Shown here piece by piece: positions 18,453 through 29,305 of a DNA stretch of 64,000 bases. The notes under the pieces were generated by a model. The model made no database searches and was not told the DNA's origin. It was given only the letters and a program-made list of their open reading frames with translations. Source of the stretch: Pseudomonas sp. Root562. Lineage in GTDB: Bacteria; Pseudomonadota; Gammaproteobacteria; Pseudomonadales; Pseudomonadaceae. Position 1 is the first letter of the stretch; each line of letters starts with the position of its first letter. The stretch spans positions 6,546 through 70,545 of the forward strand of contig NZ_LMGK01000008.1 in NCBI RefSeq assembly GCF_001427125.1, given 5' to 3'. The position numbers and the translations under genes were made by a program.

Positions 18453-18743
18453 TCAGCTTGACGGCAGCCTCGGTGGAGCCTGCGACTGGATTTCCTGGAT
18501 GGTTTCGATCTGCTCGTGGGCGACATGCACCCCGGTCAGTTCGCCAATCAATCGCCAGTGATCGTCGAGCCCGGCACTGATGGTGGCCATGCGGTCGATC
18601 ATCCGCCGACCAGCGTCGCGGGTAGTCTGATCGTTGCTGCGCAGCAGTTCGAAAGACATCGAAGTCATCGACGCGGTCAGGTGCGTCAGGGAGCGGGCTG
18701 TAAGGCCAAGCAATTCCATAAGTTGCTGTTCTTTCGATTCCAT
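18453..18743 (-). CDS. Small conserved helical protein, unknown
   Basis: A 96-residue protein that appears fully helical (LMELLGLTARSLTHLTASMTSMSFELLRS), with no signal peptide or membrane segment. No family is recognised. It lies upstream of and on the same strand as the molybdopterin oxidoreductase, 134 bp away, and could share its transcript. The ribosome binding site is weak (GGAAG 10 bp before the ATG). Amphipathic helices suggest a small structural or adaptor protein; function is not inferred. Confidence 0.6.
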   Translation of the reverse strand: MESKEQQLMELLGLTARSLTHLTASMTSMSFELLRSNDQTTRDAGRRMIDRMATISAGLDDHWRLIGELTGVHVAHEQIETIQEIQSQAPPRLPSS

Positions 18744-19008
18744 TGCGGTGGCTTCCTGCGTCGCTCGTGACTTATTTATAACCCAGCACTTTGCATTAGC
18801 AAATATTTCAGATCAGACGTACTGTTGCGAAATTCAGCGAATATCCAGGCGCAAACCGACCCACAATGCGTTATCCGCGCCCCGTTTGATTGCCAAGCCG
18901 CGCAGGCCCGGTGTACAAATGGCCCGCTGCTGTCAGGAAACAGGCTTCAAATGCGCGACTGCGGTCATCCCGTAGCCCCTCTGAAATCCCCTAAAAACCG
19001 TAGCCCTA

Positions 19009-19045
19009 TTGGTAAGACGCGACATTTAATTATAAGATCGCGCCT
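19009..19045 (+). promoter_or_regulatory. argF promoter with candidate ArgR operator
   Basis: Read on the minus strand, TGTCGC-GTCTTACC-AA is an exact ArgR half-site; 21 bp away lies AGGCGC-GATCTTAT-AA, an imperfect second copy with correct spacing. The sites overlap a likely promoter on the + strand: TTGGTA (19009-19014), 16-bp spacer, TATAAG (19031-19036). Overlap of operator and promoter fits repression of argF by arginine, known in P. aeruginosa. The rest of the gap 18744-19147 shows no gene. Confidence 0.72.
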
Positions 19046-19147
19046 TCCCCTATTTCGTCGCCCCGTGCGGCTTACGCCGCAGGTCTCGCCCGTTGTTCCG
19101 TCAAACAAGGCTTTGAGCATCTGCGGTTTGTAGCAAAAAGGTAGTCA

Positions 19148-20071
19148 ATGATGAGCGCAAGGCACTTTCTCTCCCTGATGGATTGCACGCCCGAAGAGCT
19201 GGTCAGCGTGATCCGTCGAGGCGTTGAGCTCAAAGACCTGCGTAACCGCGGCGTACTGTTCGAGCCCCTGAAAAACCGCGTGCTCGGGATGATTTTCGAA
19301 AAGTCTTCGACCCGCACCCGCATTTCCTTCGAAGCCGGCATGATCCAGCTCGGTGGCCAGGCGATATTCCTGTCGCCCCGTGACACCCAACTGGGCCGCG
19401 GCGAACCGATCGGCGACTGCGCCATCGTCATGTCGAGCATGCTCGATGCGGTGATGATCCGCACCTTTGCCCACAGCAATCTGACCGAGTTCGCCGCCAA
19501 CTCGCGCGTACCGGTGATCAACGGTCTGTCCGACGACCTGCATCCTTGTCAGTTGCTGGCCGACATGCAGACCTTCCTCGAACACCGCGGCTCGATCCAG
19601 GGCAAGACCGTGGCCTGGATCGGCGACGGCAACAATATGTGCAACAGCTATATAGAAGCGGCGATCCAGTTCGACTTCCAGTTGCGCGTTGCCTGCCCGG
19701 AAGGTTACGAGCCCAACCCCGAATTCGTGGCCAAGGCTGGGGACCGGGTGACCATCGTTCGCGATCCGCAAGACGCCGTACGCGGCGCCCACCTGGTGAG
19801 CACCGACGTCTGGACCTCGATGGGCCAGGAGGAAGAGACCGCCAAGCGCCTTCAGCTGTTCGCGCCCTACCAGGTCAACCGCGCACTGCTCGACCTGGCC
19901 GCACCGGACGTGCTGTTCATGCATTGCCTGCCTGCGCACCGCGGCGAAGAAATCAGCGTCGACCTGCTCGACGACGCACGCTCGGTCGCCTGGGATCAAG
20001 CTGAAAACCGCTTGCATGCACAAAAGGCCCTGCTCGAGTTTCTCGTTGAGCCGGCGTATCACCACGCATGA
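19148..20071 (+). CDS. argF: Anabolic ornithine carbamoyltransferase
   Basis: Makes citrulline from ornithine and carbamoyl phosphate. The 307-residue enzyme shows the carbamoyl-phosphate motif [16 protein letters not shown], and the ornithine loop [10 protein letters not shown]. The first of two consecutive ATG codons (19148) has AAGG at ideal spacing; a start at 19151 is also possible and would give the length closest to P. aeruginosa ArgF. The stop codon overlaps the start of the ABC ATPase gene (ATGA). Confidence 0.97.
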   Translation: MMSARHFLSLMDCTPEELVSVIRRGVELKDLRNRGVLFEPLKNRVLGMIFEKSSTRTRISFEAGMIQLGGQAIFLSPRDTQLGRGEPIGDCAIVMSSMLDAVMIRTFAHSNLTEFAANSRVPVINGLSDDLHPCQLLADMQTFLEHRGSIQGKTVAWIGDGNNMCNSYIEAAIQFDFQLRVACPEGYEPNPEFVAKAGDRVTIVRDPQDAVRGAHLVSTDVWTSMGQEEETAKRLQLFAPYQVNRALLDLAAPDVLFMHCLPAHRGEEISVDLLDDARSVAWDQAENRLHAQKALLEFLVEPAYHHA

Positions 20072-21177
20072 GCCAGCCATTACTGCTCAACCTGCGCAAC
20101 CTCGCCTGCGGTTATCAAGACCAGCGTGTGGTGCAAAACCTCAACCTGCATTTGAACGCCGGTGACATCGGTTGCCTGCTCGGTTCTTCAGGCTGCGGCA
20201 AGACCACCACCCTGCGCGCCATAGCCGGTTTCGAGCCGGTGCACGAAGGTGACATCCAGCTGGCAGGAGAAACCATCTCCAGCGCCGGTTTCACCCTCGC
20301 GCCGGAGAAGCGCCGGATTGGCATGGTGTTCCAGGACTACGCATTGTTTCCGCACCTGAGTGTGGCCGACAACATCGCCTTCGGGATTCGCAAGCATCCG
20401 CAAAAGGATCGCGTCACCGAAGAGTTGCTGGAGCTGGTCAACCTCAAAGGCCTCGGCAAGCGCTTCCCCCACGAACTCTCCGGTGGTCAGCAGCAACGCG
20501 TTGCCCTGGCCCGCGCCCTGGCGCCCGAGCCGCAGTTGCTGTTGCTCGACGAACCGTTCTCCAATCTCGATGGCGAACTGCGCCGCAAGCTCAGCCACGA
20601 AGTGCGCGACATTCTCAAGGCCCGTGGCACCAGCGCGATTCTGGTGACCCACGATCAGGAAGAAGCCTTCGCGGTCAGCGATCATGTGGGTGTTTTCAAG
20701 GAAGGACGGCTGGAGCAGTGGGATACGCCCTACAACCTCTATCACGAACCGCTGACGCCCTACGTGGCCAGCTTCATCGGCCAGGGGTACTTCATTCGTG
20801 GCCAACTCAGCAGCCCGGAGTCGGTGCAAACCGAGCTGGGCGAGTTGCGCGGTAACCGGGCCTATACCTGGCCGGTAGGCGGCGCAGTGGACGTACTGCT
20901 GCGTCCGGACGATATCGTTTATGCACCAGACAGCGCATTGAAGGTACGAATCGTCGGCAAGTCTTTCCAGGGCGCATCAACGCTCTATCGCCTGCAATTG
21001 CCGACCGGTACCCAGCTGGAGTCGATCTTCCCGAGCCATGTCGATCAACAGATCGGTGCCGAGGTGGGCATTCGTGTCTCTGCCGAACACCTGGTGCTAT
21101 TCCAGGCGAGCGGCAGTATGGCGGCGCAGATTCCGACCGTTGAATCGGGTGTGCGGCGGTACAGCAGCGTTAGTTAA
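20068..21177 (+). CDS. ABC transporter ATPase, iron(III)/Fbp-type, orphan
   Basis: A 369-residue import ATPase: Walker [10 protein letters not shown] at 39-47, Q-loop FQDYALFPH, signature LSGGQQQR, Walker [13 protein letters not shown], and switch His in VTHDQEEAF, followed by a C-terminal TOBE region ([12 protein letters not shown]). It is most like FbpC ferric-iron ATPases. No permease or binding protein is adjacent, so it must work with components encoded elsewhere. Translational coupling to argF through ATGA is striking because the pathways are unrelated. Confidence 0.88.
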   Translation: MSQPLLLNLRNLACGYQDQRVVQNLNLHLNAGDIGCLLGSSGCGKTTTLRAIAGFEPVHEGDIQLAGETISSAGFTLAPEKRRIGMVFQDYALFPHLSVADNIAFGIRKHPQKDRVTEELLELVNLKGLGKRFPHELSGGQQQRVALARALAPEPQLLLLDEPFSNLDGELRRKLSHEVRDILKARGTSAILVTHDQEEAFAVSDHVGVFKEGRLEQWDTPYNLYHEPLTPYVASFIGQGYFIRGQLSSPESVQTELGELRGNRAYTWPVGGAVDVLLRPDDIVYAPDSALKVRIVGKSFQGASTLYRLQLPTGTQLESIFPSHVDQQIGAEVGIRVSAEHLVLFQASGSMAAQIPTVESGVRRYSSVS

Positions 21178-21190
21178 TCAACACCTTCCC

Positions 21191-21280
21191 TGTAGGAGCG
21201 AGCCTGCTCGCGATGACGGTTTCACATTCAACAACAATGTTGGCTGATGTACCGCTATCGCGAGCAGGCTCGCTCCCACA
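21191..21280. repeat. REP pair (inverted)
   Basis: TGTAGGAGCGAGCCTGCTCGCGAT and its inverted copy ATCGCGAGCAGGCTCGCTCCCACA flank about 40 bp. It lies between two convergent genes and belongs to the GAGCGAGC class of Pseudomonas REP sequences. Confidence 0.85.
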
Positions 21281-21291
21281 ACGGATTTGCA

Positions 21292-22074
21292 TTAGCCCAG
21301 CATCAGCGTGCCGCTGGCCACCAGCGTTGCATTCCCGCCTATCTTCACCCGATCCCCTTCCAGCCGGCAGAACAACTCCCCGCCCCGCGCCGAGCACTGG
21401 TAAGCCGTCAAACCCGACTTGCCCAGACGTTTCGACCAATACGGAATCAGGCTGCAATGGGTCGATCCGGTCACCGGGTCTTCGTTGATGCCAATCGCCG
21501 GCGCGAAGTAGCGCGAGACGAAATCATGTTTGCTGCCCCGGGCCGTGACGATGGCGCCCAGCCACGGCAGTTTTGCCAATGCGGCCATGTCCGGTTTGCA
21601 ATCGAGCACGGCCTGCTCAGACTCCAGCACCACGAACAATTCATTCGAGCCGAGCACGTCTACTGCTTCCACGCCGAGCGCACGCTCGACATCAAGGGTC
21701 ACGCCCACTTCCGACGGGATGATCGTCGGAAAATCCAGCCACAAACGTCCACCCTCGCGACTGACGCTCAGTGGGCCTGACTTGCAGGTGAAGTCCAGGC
21801 GCTCGACCGGTTCCTTGTAGATCTCGAACAAAACATGGGCACTGGCCAACGTCGCGTGCCCGCACAGCGGGACTTCGGTGGACGGGGTAAACCAGCGGAT
21901 GTGCCAGCCCAGCCCTTCTCGTACGACGAAAGCCGTTTCGGCAAGGTTGTGTTCGGCGGCGATCTTCTGCATCAACTCATCGGCAAGCCAGGCGTCCAGC
22001 CGATAGACCATTGCCGGGTTGCCGCTAAATGGTTGATCGCTGAACGCGTCGACCTGATGAAACTCGAGTTGCAT
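21292..22074 (-). CDS. PhzF-family isomerase/epimerase-like protein
   Basis: A 260-residue protein of the PhzF/YddE fold, related to diaminopimelate epimerase. Family features are FHQVDAFSDQPFSGNPAMVY at the start, NLAETAFVV with the catalytic Glu, LCGHATLASAHVLFE, and GINEDPVTGSTHC near the C-terminus. No phenazine genes are present, so the substrate is unknown. The ATG at 22074 was chosen over 22080 because GGGAG then has correct spacing. Confidence 0.9.
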   Translation of the reverse strand: MQLEFHQVDAFSDQPFSGNPAMVYRLDAWLADELMQKIAAEHNLAETAFVVREGLGWHIRWFTPSTEVPLCGHATLASAHVLFEIYKEPVERLDFTCKSGPLSVSREGGRLWLDFPTIIPSEVGVTLDVERALGVEAVDVLGSNELFVVLESEQAVLDCKPDMAALAKLPWLGAIVTARGSKHDFVSRYFAPAIGINEDPVTGSTHCSLIPYWSKRLGKSGLTAYQCSARGGELFCRLEGDRVKIGGNATLVASGTLMLG

Positions 22075-22176
22075 AACCATCTCCCTGTGTCAGATCGTCG
22101 AGCATGAGGTCGCGGGGAAAAACGCACCAGTGACAGAACAGCCCGATTTTCCCCATACAGCGACGTATCCAGCCCC

Positions 22177-22647
22177 TCAGGTGCGGCCGATGTCGGCGAA
22201 CTTAGCCTGAGTATGTTCGGCCAGCACCGCCGGGGCCAATTCGACCTCCAGGCCACGCCGACCGGCACTGACGAAAATGCTCGCCAAGGGCTGGGCAGAA
22301 TTGTCTATAAATGTGCGCAAGCGCTTCTTTTGCCCCAGCGGGCTGATCCCGCCCAGCAGATACCCCGTAGCGCGTTGCGCAGCTGCGGGGTCGGCCATTT
22401 CGACTTTTTTCACCCCGGCGGCGTGGGCCAGGTGTTTCAAATCCAGGCTGCCGCCAACTGGCACCACCGCCACCAGCAATTCACCCTTTTCACTGGCCGC
22501 CAGCAAAGTCTTGAACACTTGCGCCGGGTCCAGTCCAAGCTTCTCTGCAGCCTCCAATCCGTAAGACGCAGCTTTCGGATCATGTTCATAACTGTGCACC
22601 CGGTGTTCGGCGCGAACCTTTTTCAGCAAATCCAATGCGGGGGTCAT
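22177..22647 (-). CDS. ybaK: Cys-tRNA(Pro)/Cys deacylase of the YbaK family
   Basis: A 156-residue trans-editing protein that clears cysteine mis-charged onto tRNA-Pro. Features include [22 protein letters not shown], the conserved Lys of that block, and [21 protein letters not shown]. It is a single-domain, stand-alone member of the YbaK/ProX superfamily. It is on the opposite strand to the glycerol operon, with a shared upstream region. Confidence 0.93.
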   Translation of the reverse strand: MTPALDLLKKVRAEHRVHSYEHDPKAASYGLEAAEKLGLDPAQVFKTLLAASEKGELLVAVVPVGGSLDLKHLAHAAGVKKVEMADPAAAQRATGYLLGGISPLGQKKRLRTFIDNSAQPLASIFVSAGRRGLEVELAPAVLAEHTQAKFADIGRT

Positions 22648-22815
22648 GGCAGCTCCAGACTGGGAGGCAGTAAAAAAATCTTGCGCGGAATTCTAGGACA
22701 TTGATACGCAAAAGGCTCTATCCCGGTGCCGGTTGAACAGGCCACCAATCAGCACCCGTTGGGATCATTCACAGGATTAATAGTTTATTTGTGACCAATG
22801 GTTCACTTTCGACCT

Positions 22816-22860
22816 TTGACAGCAGTGTTTCTTGTCTATATTTTTTCGTTTATGAAACTG
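22816..22860 (+). promoter_or_regulatory. glpF promoter and GlpR-like operator
   Basis: TTGACA (22816-22821) and TATTTT (22839-22844) with a 17-bp spacer form a plausible promoter. Abutting it, 22841-22860 (TTTTTTCGTTTATGAAACTG) resembles the GlpR operator known in E. coli, with TTCG and GAA half-sites in the right register. The remainder of the 338-bp gap before glpF shows no gene. Confidence 0.6.
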
Positions 22861-22962
22861 TACGAAACGTCTTACCGCAGTGCCCAGCTGTAAACCGGGA
22901 CAGGATGGGGATCCTGCCTTGGGGAAAAATGCGCTCTGACCATGATGGAATGAAAGCGCCAG

Positions 22963-22980
22963 ACAAGAAAAAAAATGAGG
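22963..22980 (+). promoter_or_regulatory. Crc/Hfq-like A-rich motif at the glpF ribosome binding site
   Basis: ACAAGAAAAAAAATGAGG places an AANAANAA-type catabolite-repression motif (AAGAAAAA) directly against the Shine-Dalgarno GAGG of glpF. In Pseudomonas, Hfq with Crc binds such sites to block translation when preferred carbon sources are present. Confidence 0.6.
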
Positions 22981-22985
22981 TTTCA

Positions 22986-23837
22986 ATGACTACCGCTTTA
23001 CAACAACCGTCCCTCTCGAGCCAATGCATGGCCGAATTTTTAGGTACTGCGCTGCTGATCTTTTTTGGTACGGGTTGTGTTGCCGCGCTCAAGGTCGCGG
23101 GCGCCAGCTTCGGCTTGTGGGAAATCAGCATCATCTGGGGCGTCGGCGTGAGCATGGCCATCTACTTGACCGCCGGGGTTTCCGGCGCGCATCTCAATCC
23201 AGCCGTCAGCATTGCACTGAGCATTTTTGCCGATTTCGAAAAGCGCAAACTACCGTTCTATATCTTTGCCCAGATCGCTGGCGCCTTTTGCGGTGCCCTG
23301 TTGGTGTACACGCTGTACAGCAACCTTTTCTTCGATTTCGAACAAACTCACCACATGGTTCGCGGCACCCAAGCCAGTCTTGAACTGGCCTCGGTGTTTT
23401 CCACGTTTCCCAACCCCAGCCTGACCACGGCGCAAGCGTTCCTGGTGGAAGTGATCATCACCGCCATCCTGATGGGCGTGATCATGTCGCTGACCGACGA
23501 TAACAATGGCCTGCCCAATGGCCCGCTGGCGCCGATCCTGATTGGCTTGTTGATTGCGGTCATTGGCAGTTCGATGGGGCCGCTGACCGGTTTCGCGATG
23601 AACCCTGCGCGCGACTTCGGCCCCAAGCTGATGACTTTCTTCACGGGGTGGGGCGATATTTCCTTCACCGGCGGTCGCGATATTCCGTATTTCCTGATTC
23701 CGATATTTGCACCGATCGTCGGTGCCTGCCTGGGTGCAGCCGCTTATCGCGGCTTGATCGCCCGCCATCTACCGAGCACCGAGCCCGCAATGAAGGAAGC
23801 AACACCGGCCATTGACGGCAAACCGAGAATTTCTTGA
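22986..23837 (+). CDS. glpF: Glycerol uptake facilitator
   Basis: A 283-residue aquaglyceroporin with six membrane helices and both pore motifs in the variants SGAHLNPAVS and GFAMNPARDFGP (NPA boxes). It lets glycerol diffuse into the cell, to be trapped by GlpK. The ATG at 22986 follows GAGG by 5 bp; upstream in-frame ATGs would add a hydrophilic N-terminus absent from the family. It is first in glpF-glpK-glpR-glpD. Control by GlpR and Crc is suggested by the upstream sites. Confidence 0.95.
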   Translation: MTTALQQPSLSSQCMAEFLGTALLIFFGTGCVAALKVAGASFGLWEISIIWGVGVSMAIYLTAGVSGAHLNPAVSIALSIFADFEKRKLPFYIFAQIAGAFCGALLVYTLYSNLFFDFEQTHHMVRGTQASLELASVFSTFPNPSLTTAQAFLVEVIITAILMGVIMSLTDDNNGLPNGPLAPILIGLLIAVIGSSMGPLTGFAMNPARDFGPKLMTFFTGWGDISFTGGRDIPYFLIPIFAPIVGACLGAAAYRGLIARHLPSTEPAMKEATPAIDGKPRIS

Positions 23838-25418
<1,581 letters not shown>

Positions 25419-25513
25419 GCCAACCAGCAGACTCGCATCTGTATGTAACTGGCAGGGAGCGGATTCCTGCGGCATCATGGGCAAATTTTGCACGGCAGCC
25501 CAAAGGACGCCCC

Positions 25514-26269
25514 ATGAATCTGCCTCCCCGTCAGCAGCAAATCCTCGAACTGGTTCGCGAACGCGGCTACGTCAGTATCGAGGAAATGGCCACGCTGTTC
25601 GTTGTTACTCCGCAAACCATCCGCCGCGATATCAACCAGCTCGCGGAAGCCAATTTGCTGCGTCGTTACCACGGCGGCGCGGCTTACGACTCCAGTGTCG
25701 AAAACACCGCTTACGCCATGCGTGCCGATCAGATGCGCGATGAAAAGCAGCGTATCGGCGAAGCCATTGCCGCACAGATCCCGGATCACGCGTCGCTGTT
25801 CATCAACATCGGCACGACGACCGAATCCATCGCCCGCGCCCTGCTCAATCACAACCATCTGAAGATCATCACCAACAACCTGCATGTGGCCTCGATGCTC
25901 AGTGCCAAGGACGACTTCGACGTGCTGCTGACCGGCGGCAACGTGCGGCGTGACGGTGGCGTGGTGGGTCAGGCCAGTGTCGATTTCATCAACCAGTTCA
26001 AGGTCGACTTCGCCCTGGTCGGGATCAGCGGCATCGATGAAGACGGCAGTTTGCTGGATTTCGATTATCAGGAAGTGCGGGTGTCCCAGGCGATCATCGC
26101 CAATGCCCGACAAGTGATCCTCGCCGCCGACTCCAGCAAATTCGGGCGCAACGCCATGATTCGCCTGGGGCCGATCAGCCTGGTCGATTGCCTGGTGACC
26201 GATCAGCAGCCTTCCCCGGCGCTGGCGCAGTTGTTGAGCCAGCACAAGGTTAGATTGGAAGTCGTTTAA
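25514..26269 (+). CDS. glpR: Glycerol-3-phosphate regulon repressor (DeoR family)
   Basis: A 251-residue DeoR-type repressor: N-terminal winged helix ([35 protein letters not shown]) and a C-terminal sugar-phosphate sensor domain ([36 protein letters not shown]). In pseudomonads GlpR represses glp genes until glycerol-3-phosphate binds. It sits between glpK and glpD, as in P. aeruginosa. Confidence 0.95.
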   Translation: MNLPPRQQQILELVRERGYVSIEEMATLFVVTPQTIRRDINQLAEANLLRRYHGGAAYDSSVENTAYAMRADQMRDEKQRIGEAIAAQIPDHASLFINIGTTTESIARALLNHNHLKIITNNLHVASMLSAKDDFDVLLTGGNVRRDGGVVGQASVDFINQFKVDFALVGISGIDEDGSLLDFDYQEVRVSQAIIANARQVILAADSSKFGRNAMIRLGPISLVDCLVTDQQPSPALAQLLSQHKVRLEVV

Positions 26270-26282
26270 GCACCCCCCTCCC

Positions 26283-26418
26283 CTGTGGCGAGGGAGCTTG
26301 CTCCCGTTGGGCTGCGAGGCAGCCCTTCCACCATTCAATCGAGTTCCCTCAGAATCATCGGATCAGCCGTCAATGCGACGGCTTCGCCGCCGAGCGGGAG
26401 CGTGCTCCCTCGCCACAA
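26283..26418. repeat. REP pair between glpR and glpD
   Basis: TGTGGCGAGGGAGCTTGCTCCC faces GGGAGCGTGCTCCCTCGCCACA across about 90 bp. It is the same REP class as the tandem array at 1-640 and may stabilise or end the glpR transcript. Confidence 0.85.
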
Positions 26419-26522
26419 AAGCCCTCCGCTAACGCTTCAATGTTCGTAAATTTTCCTTTCGCCGCCCTTCGATGAGTATTTTCAATCGAAGCTGACTGGC
26501 TGTGCGCATCTTTATGGGCTAG

Positions 26523-26551
26523 TATTTTCGCAAATGAACATTTATGTTCGT
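26523..26551 (+). promoter_or_regulatory. GlpR-like operator upstream of glpD
   Basis: TATTTTCGCAAATGAACATT (26523-26542) matches the E. coli GlpR operator at most positions, and GAACATTTATGTTC (26536-26549) is a 6-bp inverted repeat overlapping it. ATGTTCGTAA occurs again at 26450. Several half-sites close together suggest co-operative GlpR binding about 50 bp before glpD. Confidence 0.6.
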
Positions 26552-26592
26552 AATCAAATACAGAAAATCAAAAACACCCGAGGCCTTAGCCG

Positions 26593-28131
26593 ATGCCCAC
26601 TTCCACCTTGCCTACGCCCCCTCTTGCCGAGGTCTACGATATCGCCGTCATTGGTGGCGGGATCAATGGTGTAGGGATCGCAGCGGACGCCGCAGGCCGC
26701 GGTCTGTCAGTGTTCCTTTGCGAAAAGGATGACTTGGCCAGCCACACATCGTCCGCCAGCAGCAAGCTGATCCATGGCGGCCTGCGCTACCTCGAACATT
26801 ACGAATTTCGTCTGGTGCGCGAAGCATTGGCCGAGCGCGAAGTGCTGCTGGCCAAGGCGCCGCACATCGTCAAGCAAATGCGCTTCGTGTTGCCGCACCG
26901 CCCTCATCTGCGTCCAGCCTGGATGATCCGCGCCGGGCTGTTTCTGTATGACAACCTCGGTAAACGCGAACAACTCCAGGGCTCGAAAAGCCTGAAGTTT
27001 GCTGCGGACAGCGCACTGAAAAGCGAAATCACCAAAGGCTTCGAGTATTCCGACTGCTGGGTCGACGATGCGCGTCTGGTGGTGCTCAATGCCATCGAAG
27101 CCCGGGAAAAAGGTGCCCACGTTCATACTCAGACCCGTTGCGTCAGCGCTCGTCGCACCAAGGGGCTGTGGCACCTGCACCTGGAACGAGCCGACGGCAG
27201 CCTGTTTTCGATTCGTGCCAAGGCACTGGTGAACGCGGCCGGCCCCTGGGTCGCCAAGTTCATTCGTGATGACCTGAAAATGGAATCGCCGTACGGCATC
27301 CGTCTGATCCAGGGCAGCCACCTGATCGTGCCGAAGCTGTACGAAGGCGAACATGCGCACATTCTGCAAAACGAAGACCAGCGCATCGTGTTCACCATTC
27401 CGTACCTGAACCACTTCACCCTGATCGGCACCACCGACCGCGAGTACACCGGCGACCCTGCCGCGGTTGCAATCACCGATGGCGAAACCGATTACCTGTT
27501 GAACGTGGTCAACGCCCACTTCAAAAAACAGATCAGCCGGGACGATATCCTGCACAGTTATTCCGGCGTGCGTCCGCTGTGCAACGACGAATCGGACAAC
27601 CCGTCGGCGGTGACTCGTGATTACACCCTCGCCCTGTCGGGCTCCGGCGAAGAAGCCCCGTTGCTGTCGGTATTCGGCGGCAAGCTGACCACTTACCGCA
27701 AACTGGCCGAGTCGGCATTGGCGCAATTGACACCGTACTTCTCGCACATCAAACCGAGCTGGACCGCCGATTCGCCCCTGCCAGGCGGCGAAGACATGAC
27801 GACCCCGCAGGCGTTGAGCTCGAAAATTCGTGACCGGTTCGACTGGGTTCCGACCGAAATCTCGCGTCGCTGGGCCACCACCTACGGCAGCCGGACCTGG
27901 CGCATGCTCGAAGGGGTGCAGGACCTTGGCGATCTGGGCGAACACATCGGCGGCGGCCTCTATACCCGCGAAGTTGACTACCTGTGCAGCGAAGAATGGG
28001 CCACCACCGCCCATGACATTCTGTGGCGCCGCAGCAAGCTTGGCCTGTTCACCACGCCGGAGGAACAGGACAAGCTCAAGGACTACCTGAACAAGGTCGA
28101 GCAAAACCGCAGCAAGATCGAAGCGGCCTGA
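26593..28131 (+). CDS. glpD: Aerobic glycerol-3-phosphate dehydrogenase
   Basis: A membrane-associated flavoenzyme of 512 residues that oxidises glycerol-3-phosphate to dihydroxyacetone phosphate and passes electrons to ubiquinone. The FAD-binding GGGINGVGIAADAAGRG lies near residues 22-38; SSKLIHGGLRYLE, VNAAGPWV and TTDREYTGD are family blocks. Separated from glpR by REP elements and its own operator, it is likely a separate transcript of the same regulon, and ends in a strong terminator. Confidence 0.97.
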   Translation: MPTSTLPTPPLAEVYDIAVIGGGINGVGIAADAAGRGLSVFLCEKDDLASHTSSASSKLIHGGLRYLEHYEFRLVREALAEREVLLAKAPHIVKQMRFVLPHRPHLRPAWMIRAGLFLYDNLGKREQLQGSKSLKFAADSALKSEITKGFEYSDCWVDDARLVVLNAIEAREKGAHVHTQTRCVSARRTKGLWHLHLERADGSLFSIRAKALVNAAGPWVAKFIRDDLKMESPYGIRLIQGSHLIVPKLYEGEHAHILQNEDQRIVFTIPYLNHFTLIGTTDREYTGDPAAVAITDGETDYLLNVVNAHFKKQISRDDILHSYSGVRPLCNDESDNPSAVTRDYTLALSGSGEEAPLLSVFGGKLTTYRKLAESALAQLTPYFSHIKPSWTADSPLPGGEDMTTPQALSSKIRDRFDWVPTEISRRWATTYGSRTWRMLEGVQDLGDLGEHIGGGLYTREVDYLCSEEWATTAHDILWRRSKLGLFTTPEEQDKLKDYLNKVEQNRSKIEAA

Positions 28132-28150
28132 TTGGTTTCCCGATCAAACG

Positions 28151-28187
28151 AAAGCCCCTGAATCTCACGATTCAGGGGCTTTTTTCG
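28151..28187 (+). terminator. Terminator of glpD
   Basis: AAAGCCCCTGAAT-ctcacg-ATTCAGGGGCTTTTTT, 19 bp after the stop. The A-tract on the left lets it serve the convergent OYE gene as well. Confidence 0.92.
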
Positions 28188-28198
28188 TAACGGCGCAA

Positions 28199-29305
28199 TC
28201 ATTCACGCAGATCAGATTCATGAATGGGTTGATCACGATGGGTAGCCCGTTGGTACTGCGCCGGCCAGACGGCTTTGCGTCCACCCAGGTCGTCGTCCGC
28301 ATGCAGCGGCCAGTACGGATCGCGCAACAACTCACGGGCCAGGAAAATGATATCCGCCTGACAGGTGCGCAGAATGTGTTCGGCCTGTGCCGGCTCGGTA
28401 ATCATGCCGACAGTGCCGGTGGCGATTTCCGCCTCCTTGCGGACCTTTTCCGCGAAGCGCGTCTGATAACCAGGGCCGGTCGGAATTTCCGCGTTGACCG
28501 CCGTGCCACCCGACGAAACATCGATCAAATCGACCCCCAGGGTTTTCAGGCGTCGCGCCAGCTCGACGGTTTCATCCGGGTTCCAGCCATCCTCGACCCA
28601 GTCCGTGGCCGAGACCCGGACAAACAGCGGCAACTCTTGCGGCCACACCGCGCGCACGGCTTCGGTAACTTGCAACACCAGGCGAATGCGGTTTTCGAAC
28701 GAGCCGCCCCATTGATCGCGCCGCTGATTACTCAGCGGTGAGAGGAATTGATGCAACAGATAACCATGGGCCGCATGCACTTCCACCACTTTGAAACCGG
28801 CGGCCAACGCGCGCTTGGCGGAATCGACGAAGGCCTGAATCACATCGGCGATTTCACCATCGTCAAGCTGTTTGGGTTGCGTGTGCTGAGGATCAAAAGC
28901 AATGGGCGACGGCCCGACCGGCAACCAGCCACCGTCTTCAGGTTTTACGCTGCCATGTTTGCCGAGCCAAGGGCGCCAGGTGCTGGCCTTGCGACCGGCA
29001 TGGGCCAACTGGATACCCGCAACGCCACCCTGGGCGGCAATGAAGCGAGTGATGCGTTGCAGCGGCTCGATCTGCTCATCGTTCCACAGACCAAGGTCCT
29101 GCGCGGTAATCCGCCCGTCGGCCGTGACCGCCGTGGCTTCGGTAAACACCAGCCCGGCCCCGCCGATGGCACGGCTGCCGAGGTGGACCAGGTGCCAATC
29201 ATTGGCCAGACCATCGACGCTCGAATACTGGCACATTGGCGACACCGCAATGCGGTTGAGCAGGGTCAATTGGCGAAGGGTATAGGGTTCAAGCAGCAGA
29301 CTCAT
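28199..29305 (-). CDS. Old yellow enzyme-family NADH:flavin oxidoreductase
   Basis: A 368-residue FMN-dependent ene-reductase, probably NAD(P)H-using. It has the OYE markers NRIAVSPMCQYSS (the Cys typical of the YqjM/XenA class), IQLAHAGRKAS with the substrate-binding His, VEVHAAHGYLLHQFLSP with the catalytic-core residues, and RRDQWGGSFENR. GAGGTG precedes the ATG. It may reduce enones or nitro compounds; no pathway partner is next to it. Confidence 0.9.
   Translation of the reverse strand: MSLLLEPYTLRQLTLLNRIAVSPMCQYSSVDGLANDWHLVHLGSRAIGGAGLVFTEATAVTADGRITAQDLGLWNDEQIEPLQRITRFIAAQGGVAGIQLAHAGRKASTWRPWLGKHGSVKPEDGGWLPVGPSPIAFDPQHTQPKQLDDGEIADVIQAFVDSAKRALAAGFKVVEVHAAHGYLLHQFLSPLSNQRRDQWGGSFENRIRLVLQVTEAVRAVWPQELPLFVRVSATDWVEDGWNPDETVELARRLKTLGVDLIDVSSGGTAVNAEIPTGPGYQTRFAEKVRKEAEIATGTVGMITEPAQAEHILRTCQADIIFLARELLRDPYWPLHADDDLGGRKAVWPAQYQRATHRDQPIHESDLRE

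Noticed and set aside
21292..22074. Phenazine biosynthesis locus because of the phzF-like gene
   Set aside because: No other phz genes are present; stand-alone PhzF-fold proteins are common and unrelated to phenazine.
26707..28104. Long antisense frame across glpD, and similar frames across ffh (43388-44797), the CorC gene (45896-47149), hom (37644-38975) and pyrC (12029-13174)
   Set aside because: All lie exactly opposite well-identified genes and lack recognisable protein features.
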